This document shows positions 55,802-64,000 of a stretch of DNA of 64,000 nt, piece after piece. This DNA is from Pseudomonas fluorescens (GTDB lineage Bacteria; Pseudomonadota; Gammaproteobacteria; Pseudomonadales; Pseudomonadaceae), in contig NZ_CP078138.1 in NCBI RefSeq assembly GCF_019212185.1, forward strand, positions 478,501 through 542,500. Reading direction: 5' to 3'. The position numbers were made by a program, and so were the translations under genes. The notes under the pieces were generated by a model, which worked only from the letters and a program-made list of their open reading frames with translations, had not been told where the DNA came from and searched no databases. Numbering within the stretch: position 1 is the stretch's first letter; each line of letters opens with the position of its first letter.

Positions 55802-55832
55802 AAAAAAAGGCCTTCCGAAGAAGGCCTCTTTC
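55802..55832 (-). terminator. Terminator of glnA
   Basis: AGGCCTTC / GAAGGCCT arms; on the minus strand followed by TTTTTTT. It lies 32 bp past the glnA stop. Confidence 0.85.
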
Positions 55833-55863
55833 AAGTCACGCCGCGAGTGCTGGCGTCACTGGA

Positions 55864-57270
55864 TTAGCAGCTGTAGTACAGCTCGTATTCCAGTGGGTGC
55901 ACGAAGGTGCGCACTTTGATTTCTTCTTCGCTTTTCAGGGCGATGTAGGCGTCGATGAAGTCATCGGAGAACACGCCGCCTTTGGTCAGGAACGCACGAC
56001 CTTTGTCCAGCTCTTCCAGGGCTTCTTTCAGGCTGCCGCAAACTTGTGGGATCTCTTTCGCCTCTTCAGGCGGCAGGTCGTACAGGTTTTTGTCAGCTGC
56101 ATCGCCAGGGTGGATCTTGTTCTGGATGCCGTCCAGGCCAGCCATCAGCAGTGCGGCGAAGCACAGGTATGGGTTGGCAGCTGGATCCGGGAAGCGTGCT
56201 TCGATACGGCGGGCTTTCGGGCTCGACACGTAAGGAATACGGATCGAAGCGGAACGGTTACGAGCCGAGTAGGCCAGCATTACCGGAGCTTCGAAGCCTG
56301 GTACCAGACGCTTGTAGGAGTTGGTCGCCGGGTTGGTGAAACCGTTCAGCGCCTTACCGTGCTTGATGATACCGCCGATGAAGTACAGGGCGGTGTCGGA
56401 CAGGCCGGCATAACCTTCGCCTGCGAAGGTGTTCTTGCCATCTTTCCAGATGGACATGTGAACGTGCATGCCCGAACCGTTATCACCGTACAGTGGCTTC
56501 GGCATGAAGGTAGCGGTGCGGCCGTAGGCGTCGGCAACGTTGTGCACCACGTACTTCAGGGTTTGGGTCTCGTCGGCTTTCTTCACCAGGGTGTTGAACT
56601 TGACGCCGATTTCGTTCTGGCCAGCAGTCGCCACTTCGTGGTGGTGAACTTCAACGGTCAGGCCCATTTCTTCCAGTGCGTTGCACATGGAGGTACGGAT
56701 TTCGTGGTCGTGGTCGAACGGCGGAACCGGGAAGTAGCCGCCTTTGACGCCTGGACGGTGGCCTTTGTTGCCGCCTTCCACGTCCTGGTCGGACATCCAC
56801 GAACCTTGTTCGGAGTAGATTTTGAACATCGAGCCGGAGATGTCCGACTTGAACTTGACCTGGTCGAAGATGAAGAACTCTGGCTCTGGACCGGCGAATA
56901 CGGTGTCACCGATGGCGGTGGCCTTCAGGTACTCTTCGGCGCGCTTGGCGATCGCACGTGGGTCGCGGTCGTAACCTTGCATGCTCGAAGGTTCGATGAT
57001 GTCGCAGACCAGGATCAGGGTCGGCTCTTCGGTGAACGGGTCCAGGACAGCAGTGTCATCAACCGGCATCAGGATCATGTCGGAGGCTTCGATGCCTTTC
57101 CAGCCAGCAATGGAGGAACCGTCGAACATCTTGCCGACTTCGAAGAAGTCGTCTTCCAGCGCATCGCGAGCCGGCATGGTCACGTGGTGCTGAGTGCCTT
57201 TGGTGTCCGTGAAGCGCAGATCAATCCATTTAACGTCATGATCTTTGATGAGTTGAACCGACTTCGACAT
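55864..57270 (-). CDS. glnA: Glutamine synthetase, type I
   Basis: Assimilates ammonia: glutamate + NH3 + ATP to glutamine. The 468-residue dodecameric GSI-beta enzyme starts [33 protein letters not shown]. It has [46 protein letters not shown] and the adenylylation Tyr in [28 protein letters not shown]. It is preceded by a sigma-54 promoter and NtrC-like sites. Confidence 0.98.
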   Translation of the reverse strand: MSKSVQLIKDHDVKWIDLRFTDTKGTQHHVTMPARDALEDDFFEVGKMFDGSSIAGWKGIEASDMILMPVDDTAVLDPFTEEPTLILVCDIIEPSSMQGYDRDPRAIAKRAEEYLKATAIGDTVFAGPEPEFFIFDQVKFKSDISGSMFKIYSEQGSWMSDQDVEGGNKGHRPGVKGGYFPVPPFDHDHEIRTSMCNALEEMGLTVEVHHHEVATAGQNEIGVKFNTLVKKADETQTLKYVVHNVADAYGRTATFMPKPLYGDNGSGMHVHMSIWKDGKNTFAGEGYAGLSDTALYFIGGIIKHGKALNGFTNPATNSYKRLVPGFEAPVMLAYSARNRSASIRIPYVSSPKARRIEARFPDPAANPYLCFAALLMAGLDGIQNKIHPGDAADKNLYDLPPEEAKEIPQVCGSLKEALEELDKGRAFLTKGGVFSDDFIDAYIALKSEEEIKVRTFVHPLEYELYYSC

Positions 57271-57370
57271 AGTGTCCTCCGGGTGGCTTCGGGCTTGAGT
57301 AGTGGATGCCCTAAGTAATGTGGGTGATGCCGGCGCGAATACTCTGCCAAGGCAACCTGCCTCACAAGAG

Positions 57371-57387
57371 AGCAAATTGCATGCCAG
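57371..57387 (-). promoter_or_regulatory. Sigma-54 promoter of glnA
   Basis: On the minus strand TGGCATGCAATTTGCT matches the sigma-54 consensus with the required GG-N10-GC spacing. It lies about 100 bp before the glnA start. Confidence 0.8.
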
Positions 57388-57489
57388 TGCCCCAGCATGG
57401 GTTTTTCGCCCCAAAATCACCCTTATAAAGGTGCAAATGGCCTGAATCGGCAAAAACGCGCCCTCTAATGTAGCGCGCAAAGGTGCAAA

Positions 57490-57506
57490 TGAACCGTTTT
57501 GGTGCA
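57490..57506 (-). promoter_or_regulatory. NtrC-binding-like site upstream of glnA
   Basis: On the minus strand TGCACCAAAACGGTTCA fits TGCACCA-N3-TGGTGCA with two or three mismatches in the right half. It is about 105 bp upstream of the sigma-54 box, a normal enhancer distance. Two further TTTGCACCTTT half-sites lie between. Confidence 0.6.
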
Positions 57507-57554
57507 TTGCAAACCTGATGCAGATTAATTGGTTAAACCTTGAGCAATTTCCGC

Positions 57555-57560
57555 TATAAT
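57555..57560 (+). promoter_or_regulatory. Likely -10 box of thiI
   Basis: A perfect TATAAT. The best -35 (TTAAAC) is 16 bp upstream and weak. It lies 43 bp before the thiI start, in the gap shared with glnA. Confidence 0.45.
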
Positions 57561-57602
57561 CCGCGCCCCCCTTTTTCGGCTGGCCCAGCGCGCGCTGTTT
57601 TC

Positions 57603-59057
57603 ATGAAACTAATCGTAAAAGTCTTCCCCGAGATCACCATCAAAAGCCGCCCGGTACGGATGCGTTTCATCCGTCAGTTGGCCAAGAACATCCGTGCCGT
57701 GCTCCGTGACCTGGACCCGGCCGTGGTGGTGAACGGCGTGTGGGACAACCTCGAACTGGAAACCCACGTTACTGACCCCAAAGCCCTGAAGGACATGACC
57801 GAGCGCCTGAGCTGCACGCCGGGCGTCGCACACTTCCTGCAGATCGACGAGTACCCGCTGGGTGACTTCGACGACATCGTCGCCAAGTGCAAGCAGCACT
57901 ACGGCGATGCCCTGGCCGGGAAGATTTTTTCGGTACGTTGCAAGCGTGCCGGCAAGCACCCGTTCAGCTCGATCGACGTCGAGAAATATGTCGGCAGCCA
58001 GTTGCGCCGTCAGTGCGGCGCTGCCGGGATTGACCTGAAAAAGCCGGAAATCGAAGTCCGAATCGAAGTTCGCGACCAACGGTTGTTCGTCATTCACAGC
58101 CAGCACAACGGCATCGGCGGCTATCCATTGGGCGCGCTGGAGCAGACCCTGGTGTTGATGTCCGGCGGTTTCGACTCCACTGTCGCGGCCTACCAGATCA
58201 TGCGCCGCGGCCTGATGGCGCATTTCTGCTTCTTCAACCTGGGTGGTCGTGCCCACGAATTGGGCGTGATGGAAGTCGCGCATTTCATCTGGAAGAAGTA
58301 CGGCAGCTCGCAACGCGTGTTATTTGTCAGTGTGCCGTTCGAGGAAGTGCTCGGCGAAATTCTCGGCAAAGTCGATAACAGTCATATGGGCGTAGTATTG
58401 AAGCGTATGATGTTGCGCGCTTCCGAACGAATCGCCGACCGCCTGCACATTGATGCGCTGGTCACGGGCGAGGCGATCTCCCAAGTGTCGAGCCAGACGC
58501 TGCCGAACCTGAACGTGATCGATTGCGTGACCGACAAGCTGGTGCTGCGCCCGCTGATCGCCAGTCACAAGCAGGACATCATCGATACCGCCATCGAGAT
58601 TGGCACCGCCGATTTCGCCCGGCACATGCCGGAGTACTGCGGGGTCATTTCGGTGAACCCGAAGACCGCTGCCAAACGCCATCGCGTTGAGCACGAAGAG
58701 AAAGAATTCGACATGGCGGTCCTTGAGCGAGCGCTCGAGAACGCCAAGCTGGTGCCAATCGATCGGGTGATCGACGAATTGGGCCAGGACTTGCAGATTG
58801 AAGAAGTCAGCGAAGCGCTGGCCGGTCAGATCGTCATCGACATCCGTCACCCGGATGCCGCCGAGGATGACCCGCTGGCGCTGGCTGGCGTCGAGGTACA
58901 AACGATGCCGTTTTATGCACTGAACGCTCGTTTCAAGGAACTGGACCCTACTCGCCAGTACCTGCTGTATTGCGACAAAGGCGTGATGAGTCGCCTGCAT
59001 GCCCACCATTTGCTCAGTGAGGGGCATGCCAATGTGCGCGTTTATCGACCGAGCTAA
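57603..59057 (+). CDS. thiI: tRNA 4-thiouridine synthase / sulfurtransferase ThiI
   Basis: A 484-residue protein that adds sulfur to U8 of tRNA and supplies sulfur for thiamine. It has an NFLD/THUMP region (about 1-165: [34 protein letters not shown]), the PP-loop [14 protein letters not shown] (about 183) and the C-terminal rhodanese domain with catalytic Cys in [14 protein letters not shown]. This long form, with the rhodanese domain, is typical of gamma-proteobacteria. Confidence 0.97.
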   Translation: MKLIVKVFPEITIKSRPVRMRFIRQLAKNIRAVLRDLDPAVVVNGVWDNLELETHVTDPKALKDMTERLSCTPGVAHFLQIDEYPLGDFDDIVAKCKQHYGDALAGKIFSVRCKRAGKHPFSSIDVEKYVGSQLRRQCGAAGIDLKKPEIEVRIEVRDQRLFVIHSQHNGIGGYPLGALEQTLVLMSGGFDSTVAAYQIMRRGLMAHFCFFNLGGRAHELGVMEVAHFIWKKYGSSQRVLFVSVPFEEVLGEILGKVDNSHMGVVLKRMMLRASERIADRLHIDALVTGEAISQVSSQTLPNLNVIDCVTDKLVLRPLIASHKQDIIDTAIEIGTADFARHMPEYCGVISVNPKTAAKRHRVEHEEKEFDMAVLERALENAKLVPIDRVIDELGQDLQIEEVSEALAGQIVIDIRHPDAAEDDPLALAGVEVQTMPFYALNARFKELDPTRQYLLYCDKGVMSRLHAHHLLSEGHANVRVYRPS

Positions 59058-59196
59058 GAGCCCGGGGCTGTTTGCCTGTGGCCTGCGTCACCGGCCCCCC
59101 GACTCTGCCGTCAAGCTGTAACGGCATGGCCTGACTCTACTGTAAATCGCTGCCAAGACTTGTCAGCACACCGAATCCTCTGATCGAGATACACAA

Positions 59197-61020
59197 GTGA
59201 TCGAAAATCTACGCAACATCGCCATCATTGCTCACGTTGACCACGGTAAAACCACCCTGGTAGACAAACTCCTGCGCCAATCCGGCACCCTGGAGCGCAA
59301 CGAGCTCAACGACGAGCGCGTGATGGACTCCAACGACCAGGAGAAAGAGCGCGGTATTACCATTCTGGCGAAAAACACCGCCATTAACTGGAACGGCTAC
59401 CACATCAACATCGTGGACACCCCGGGCCACGCCGACTTCGGCGGCGAAGTAGAGCGCGTAATGTCGATGGTCGACTCCGTTCTGCTGCTGGTTGACGCTC
59501 AAGACGGCCCTATGCCGCAAACCCGTTTCGTGACCAAAAAGGCTTTCGAAGCCGGCCTGCGTCCGATCGTCTGCATCAACAAGGTTGACCGTCCAGGCGC
59601 ACGTCCGGACTGGGTTCTGGACCAGATATTCGACCTGTTCGACAACCTGGGTGCCACCGAAGAACAGCTGGACTTCAAAGTTGTCTACGCCTCGGCCCTG
59701 AACGGTATTGCCGGTCTGGACCACACCGAGATGGCTGAAGACATGACCCCGCTGTACCAGTCGATCGTCGACAACGTACCAGCGCCGTCCGTTGACCGTG
59801 ACGGTCCGTTCCAGATGCAAATCTCCGCTCTGGACTACAACAGCTTCCTGGGTGTTATCGGTGTTGGCCGTATTGCCCGTGGTACCGTCAAGCCAAACAC
59901 TCCGGTAGTGGCTATCGGCGCCGACGGCAAGAAGCGCAACGGTCGTATCCTGAAGCTGATGGGTCACCACGGTCTGCACCGCATCGACGTTGAAGAAGCA
60001 GCAGCTGGCGACATCGTGTGCATCAGCGGCATGGACTCGCTGTTCATCTCCGACACCCTGTGCCACCCTGACACCGTCGAGGCGATGAAGCCTTTGACCG
60101 TTGACGAGCCAACCGTTTCCATGACCTTCCAGGTAAACGACTCGCCTTTCTGCGGTAAAGAAGGCAAGTTCGTGACTTCCCGTAACATCAAGGAACGTCT
60201 GGACAAAGAGCTGCTGTACAACGTTGCACTGCGCGTTGAAGAAGGCGACTCGGCTGACAAGTTCAAGGTTTCCGGCCGTGGTGAGCTGCACCTCTCGGTA
60301 CTGATCGAAACCATGCGTCGCGAAGGCTTCGAAATGGCTGTAGGCCGTCCGGAAGTGATCATCCGTCTGGTAGACGGCGTGAAGCACGAACCGTTCGAAA
60401 ACGTCACCATCGACCTGCCGGAAGAATCCCAGGGCAAGGTGATGGAAGAGATGGGTCTGCGTAAAGGCGACCTGACCAACATGGTGCCGGATGGCAAAGG
60501 CCGTGTGCGTCTGGAATACAACATCCCTGCTCGTGGTCTGATCGGTTTCCGTAACCAGTTCCTGACCCTGACCAACGGTGCTGGCATCCTGACCTCGATC
60601 TTCGACCGTTACGACGTGATGAAGTCGGGCGACATGTCCGGCCGTCAGAACGGCGTTCTGGTTTCGGTTGAAACCGGCAAGGCGCTGACCTACTCCCTGG
60701 AAACCCTGCAGGCTCGTGGCAAGCTGTTCGTTGAACACGGTCAGGAAATCTACAACGGTCAAATCGTTGGCCTGAACAGCCGTGACAACGACCTGGGCGT
60801 CAACCCTACCAAGGGCAAGAAGCTCGACAACATGCGTGCTTCGGGTAAAGACGAAACCATCGCTCTGGTTCCACCTGTTCGCTTCACCCTGGAACAGGCT
60901 CTGGAATTCATCCAGGACGATGAGTTGTGTGAAGTGACTCCAAAATCGATTCGCCTGCGTAAGAAAATTCTTGACGAGAGCGAGCGTACCCGCGCTGCCA
61001 AGAAGGCCAAGGCTAACTAA
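59197..61020 (+). CDS. typA: Translational GTPase TypA/BipA
   Basis: A 607-residue ribosome-binding GTPase. It starts with a GTG (59197). G1 is [16 protein letters not shown]2 has KERGITIL, G3 is [11 protein letters not shown], and G4 is [15 protein letters not shown]. Domain II, EF-G-like domain III and V, and a C-terminal [20 protein letters not shown] tail follow. It supports ribosome assembly and stress or cold adaptation. Confidence 0.98.
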   Translation: MIENLRNIAIIAHVDHGKTTLVDKLLRQSGTLERNELNDERVMDSNDQEKERGITILAKNTAINWNGYHINIVDTPGHADFGGEVERVMSMVDSVLLLVDAQDGPMPQTRFVTKKAFEAGLRPIVCINKVDRPGARPDWVLDQIFDLFDNLGATEEQLDFKVVYASALNGIAGLDHTEMAEDMTPLYQSIVDNVPAPSVDRDGPFQMQISALDYNSFLGVIGVGRIARGTVKPNTPVVAIGADGKKRNGRILKLMGHHGLHRIDVEEAAAGDIVCISGMDSLFISDTLCHPDTVEAMKPLTVDEPTVSMTFQVNDSPFCGKEGKFVTSRNIKERLDKELLYNVALRVEEGDSADKFKVSGRGELHLSVLIETMRREGFEMAVGRPEVIIRLVDGVKHEPFENVTIDLPEESQGKVMEEMGLRKGDLTNMVPDGKGRVRLEYNIPARGLIGFRNQFLTLTNGAGILTSIFDRYDVMKSGDMSGRQNGVLVSVETGKALTYSLETLQARGKLFVEHGQEIYNGQIVGLNSRDNDLGVNPTKGKKLDNMRASGKDETIALVPPVRFTLEQALEFIQDDELCEVTPKSIRLRKKILDESERTRAAKKAKAN

Positions 61021-61041
61021 GTCACTTAGTTAACCCGCCAC

Positions 61042-61081
61042 AAAAAACGCCCCCGACCGCAAGGTTGGGGGCGTTTTTTTT
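61042..61081. terminator. Bidirectional terminator after typA
   Basis: Arms AACGCCCCC / GGGGGCGTT with flanking A and T runs, shared with the convergent YkgJ-family gene. Confidence 0.9.
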
Positions 61082-61130
61082 GGGGTATTTGCGGTATGTC
61101 AGGCACACCGCTGGGGCTGCTATCTCTGGG

Positions 61131-61571
61131 TCAGAACTTGTCCAGGGTCCGCCGGCTATTGCTCTGGCGCTCCACTTCCTTGGGCTTGTAAGCGCAATAA
61201 CCTGGACGCGGGCCGATTTTCGGGTGGTTGCGGCAGGTGTCGGGGCGCTTTTCATAAATAGTGCACAGACGGGATTTACGATCCAGGTAGTAGCAATCGT
61301 TGTTGCTCATGCGCTGGATGGTGAAGATCTCGGTGCGCTGGTTGAAGCGCTCGACTATCCCTTCCTTCTGCAGGCGCTTGGCGATGTTTTTCGGGGGATC
61401 GCCCATTTCGAACTCATCAACAATGCCAATGCGGATCAGGTCCTTGATCTTCACTTCGACCGGCAGCGTGCAGCAGCTGGATATGCAGGCGCCACACATG
61501 GGGGCGGAGTACTTGGCCCAGGTATCGAGACGGTCGATCTCCGCGGCAGCGATCAGGGTGGGCTTCATCAT
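61131..61571 (-). CDS. YkgJ-family cysteine-cluster protein
   Basis: A 146-residue protein with a putative Fe-S or zinc-binding cysteine cluster: APMCGACISSCCTLPVEV, SNNDCYYLDRKSRLCTIYEKRPDTCRNHP and GYCAY. The start at 61571 (ATGATG) was chosen over an upstream ATG, which lacks the family N-terminus. The function of UPF0153/YkgJ proteins is unclear. Confidence 0.88.
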   Translation of the reverse strand: MMKPTLIAAAEIDRLDTWAKYSAPMCGACISSCCTLPVEVKIKDLIRIGIVDEFEMGDPPKNIAKRLQKEGIVERFNQRTEIFTIQRMSNNDCYYLDRKSRLCTIYEKRPDTCRNHPKIGPRPGYCAYKPKEVERQSNSRRTLDKF

Positions 61572-61823
61572 GGGCAATATCCAGCGTGTATCAGGGCGCG
61601 CGATCATACCGGGACTGGTGGATTTTTGAACAACCTTTCGCCAGATTTTTTTTATCCCGGCCGAATGCCCGCAAACCCCGGCACGACCCCTGCATCCATT
61701 TACCGTCAACAGCCTCACATTCGCGACTGACTCGCACCCATTGGAAAAACTGCCGAACCCATGCCTCTACCGTCTGTCAGACCGTCTAGGCTCAGACAAT
61801 TCCATGCTCCCGAGGTCTCATCG

Positions 61824-64000
61824 ATGACTCAAGAACCACTTGTTCGCGAAGCCGAGGTGGCTGCGTTCCGCGAAGCCGTCCTGACCAAACTGACGTACGC
61901 CGTCGGCAAAGACCCTGATCACGCCTTCGATCACGACTGGTTCGAGGCCATCGCGCTGGCGGCGCGTGATCACATGGTCGAGCACTGGATGGACCATACG
62001 CGGCAAATCTACCGCAAGGGCCAGAAGCGGGTGTATTACCTCTCGCTGGAGTTCCTCATCGGCCGCCTGCTTTACGACAGCCTGAGCAACCTCGGTTTGC
62101 TCGACGTCGCCCGCGAGGCACTGACCGAATTGGGTGTCGATCTGGAGCGCATCCGCCTGCTGGAACCCGACGCGGCGTTGGGCAACGGCGGCTTGGGGCG
62201 CCTGGCTGCGTGCTTCATGGAAAGCATGTCGACCCTGGGCATCGCCGGTCACGGCTACGGCATTCGCTACGAGCACGGGCTGTTCCGCCAAGCGATTGTC
62301 GACGGCTGGCAGCAGGAACAGACCGAGCACTGGCTGGATTTCGGTAACCCCTGGGAGTTCGAGCGGCCAGAGGTGATTTATCCAATCGGCTTTGGTGGCA
62401 GCGTCGAGACCCTCACCGATGCCAGCGGCAAGACCAAACAGGTCTGGACACCTGGAGAGACCGTGCGGGCGGTGGCCTATGACACGCCGGTAGTCGGCTG
62501 GCGCGGTGCCAGCGTCAACACGCTGCGCCTGTGGCGGGCGCGAGCGGTCGAAGATTTGCATCTGGAGCGTTTCAACGCCGGTGACCACCTGGGTGCAGTG
62601 GCGGAAGTGGCACGTGCGGAAAGCATCTCCAGAGTGCTTTATCCGGCCGACAGCACCGAGGCGGGGCAGGAATTGCGCCTGCGCCAGGAATATTTCTTCG
62701 TTGCCGCTTCGCTGCAGGACCTGCTGCGCCGCCATCGCAACATGCATACCTCGGTGCTGACCCTGGGCGATCATGCGGCGATCCAGCTCAACGACACTCA
62801 CCCCTCGATTGCCGTGGCCGAATTGATGCGGCAACTGGTCGACGTGCACGACGTGGAATGGGACGCGGCCTGGCAGGTCACCGTCGATACGCTGTCCTAC
62901 ACCAACCACACCTTGCTCCCCGAGGCGCTGGAGACCTGGCCGGTAGGATTGATGGAGCGGATGCTGCCGCGGCACATGCAGATCATTTATCTCATCAACG
63001 CTCAACACATCGATTCGCTGCGGGCCAAGGGTATTCATGATTTCGACGTGTTGCGCGCGGTGTCGCTGATCGAGGAAGACAACGGCCGTCGCGTGCGCAT
63101 GGGCAATCTGGCATTCCTTGGCTCCCACAGCGTCAACGGCGTGTCTGGCCTGCATACGCAACTGATGCGCAGCACGGTGTTCTCGGAACTGCACAAGCTG
63201 TACCCGGAGCGGATCAACAACAAGACCAACGGCATTACGTTCCGGCGCTGGTTGTACCAGGCCAACCCCGAGCTGACTTCGATGATGGTCGATGCCCTGG
63301 GCCCTGAATTGCTGGATAACCCCGAGGAACTGTTGGTCGGCCTGGAAGCGTTCGCCGAGAAGTCGGCGTTTCGCAAGCAGTTCGCCGAGCAACGGCTGCA
63401 CAGCAAGAAAGCGCTGGCCTACCTGATTCACGAGCGCTTGGGCATCGCGGTCAACCCGGCGGCGCTGTTCGACGTGCAGGTGAAGCGGATTCACGAGTAC
63501 AAACGCCAGTTGCTCAATTTGCTGCACACCGTCGCCCTGTATCAGGCGATCCGTGCCGAGCCGGAAACCGACTGGGTGCCGCGGGTGAAAATCTTCGCCG
63601 GCAAGGCGGCCGCCAGTTATCACCAGGCCAAACTGATCATCAAGTTGACCAACGACATCGCCCGCACGGTCAACAACGACCCGACCGTGCGCGGCCTGCT
63701 CAAAGTGGTGTTCCTGCCCAACTACAACGTCAGCCTGGCGGAGAGCATCATCCCGGCGGCGGACCTGTCGGAGCAGATCTCCACTGCCGGATTCGAGGCC
63801 TCGGGTACAAGCAACATGAAGTTCGGCCTCAACGGTGCATTGACCATCGGCACCCTGGACGGCGCTAACGTGGAAATGTGCGAACGCATCGGCGCCGAGC
63901 ACATGTTCATTTTCGGTCTCAGCGCGCAGCAGGTCGAAGCGCGCAAACAGAATCATGAGTTCCATGCCGGCCCTGATATCGCCGCCTCCCATCGCTTGAA
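61824..64000 (+). CDS. glgP: Glycogen/starch/alpha-glucan phosphorylase (partial, cut by window end)
   Basis: The first 725 codons of a gene expected to be about 816 codons. It starts MTQEPLVREAEVAAFREAVLTKLTYAVGKDPDHAFDHDWFEAIALAARDHMVEHWMD. It has YYLSLEFLIGRLLYDSL, the active-site loop LGNGGLGRLAACFMES, IGFGGSVETLTD, LNDTHPSIAVAELMR and the PLP lysine K666 in EASGTSNMKFGLNGALTIGTLDGANVEM. It releases glucose-1-phosphate from glycogen. The 3' end is outside the window. Confidence 0.97.
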   Translation, partial: MTQEPLVREAEVAAFREAVLTKLTYAVGKDPDHAFDHDWFEAIALAARDHMVEHWMDHTRQIYRKGQKRVYYLSLEFLIGRLLYDSLSNLGLLDVAREALTELGVDLERIRLLEPDAALGNGGLGRLAACFMESMSTLGIAGHGYGIRYEHGLFRQAIVDGWQQEQTEHWLDFGNPWEFERPEVIYPIGFGGSVETLTDASGKTKQVWTPGETVRAVAYDTPVVGWRGASVNTLRLWRARAVEDLHLERFNAGDHLGAVAEVARAESISRVLYPADSTEAGQELRLRQEYFFVAASLQDLLRRHRNMHTSVLTLGDHAAIQLNDTHPSIAVAELMRQLVDVHDVEWDAAWQVTVDTLSYTNHTLLPEALETWPVGLMERMLPRHMQIIYLINAQHIDSLRAKGIHDFDVLRAVSLIEEDNGRRVRMGNLAFLGSHSVNGVSGLHTQLMRSTVFSELHKLYPERINNKTNGITFRRWLYQANPELTSMMVDALGPELLDNPEELLVGLEAFAEKSAFRKQFAEQRLHSKKALAYLIHERLGIAVNPAALFDVQVKRIHEYKRQLLNLLHTVALYQAIRAEPETDWVPRVKIFAGKAAASYHQAKLIIKLTNDIARTVNNDPTVRGLLKVVFLPNYNVSLAESIIPAADLSEQISTAGFEASGTSNMKFGLNGALTIGTLDGANVEMCERIGAEHMFIFGLSAQQVEARKQNHEFHAGPDIAASHRL

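Noticed and set aside
61818..63992. A 724-codon open frame opposite glgP
   Set aside because: glgP motifs and the PLP lysine are intact; the antisense frame arises from codon bias.

Overview
The window is a chromosomal segment of a Pseudomonas of the fluorescens group. This rests on the high-GC coding sequence, several REP/REPIN repeats with the typical GTGGGAGC...GCTCCCAC design, an OprD-family porin, agmatine-to-putrescine genes, and a gene order (typA, thiI, glnA, ntrBC, trmL, secB, grx, gpmI, envC, ctpA, hisFAHB, asmA-mutY-yggX, tRNA-Phe, amino-acid ABC operon, tRNA-Thr) that I recall as conserved in the genus. No organism name is given, so this is inference.

Layout. 1-5.2 kb: a tri-domain aminotransferase fusion and the agmatine pathway (aguB, aguA), preceded by two copies of one palindrome. 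5.2-10.3 kb: a small gene behind a Fur-like box, a siderophore receptor, a DsbA-like thioredoxin-fold protein, and an OprD-family porin whose leader carries a strong promoter followed directly by an intrinsic terminator. 10.4-14.7 kb: an unrecognised three-gene envelope operon (OmpA-type lipoprotein, five-TM protein with an Ala/Pro tail, exported protein). 15-19.1 kb: an ECF sigma / FecR / TonB-receptor cell-surface signalling unit. 19.2-21.1 kb: a LysR regulator divergent from an EamA exporter.

21.35-26.08 kb is the accessory part: a segment of about 4.7 kb bounded by an exact 20-bp direct repeat of the tRNA-Thr 3' end. It holds a 5'-truncated tyrosine integrase, a BRCT-domain gene, and a two-gene, lower-GC operon. 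The operon encodes a protein with a Cap4/DUF4297-like E...D...QxK nuclease signature and a degenerate UPRT-like phosphoribosyltransferase. This is my best candidate for an undescribed (possibly defence) system.

26.2-34.5 kb: an FkbM methyltransferase, an amino-acid ABC transporter operon (ATPase, binding protein, two permeases) with a METTL25-like methyltransferase gene, a tandem pair of basic-N-terminus paralogues, a hydrolase and a small exported protein. 34.5-64 kb is conserved core: two identical tRNA-Phe genes, asmA-mutY-yggX, a PanZ-like acetyltransferase, an OFA-type MFS carrier, the hisB-hisH-DUF2164-hisA-hisF cluster, a periplasmic binding protein, yibQ-ctpA-envC-gpmI, a rhodanese protein with grxC and secB, trmL, ntrC-ntrB-glnA (glnA with sigma-54 and NtrC-like sites), thiI, typA, a YkgJ-type Cys-cluster protein, and glgP cut by the window end. 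Nitrogen handling recurs: agmatine use, the amino-acid ABC system and the NtrBC/GlnA circuit all lie here.
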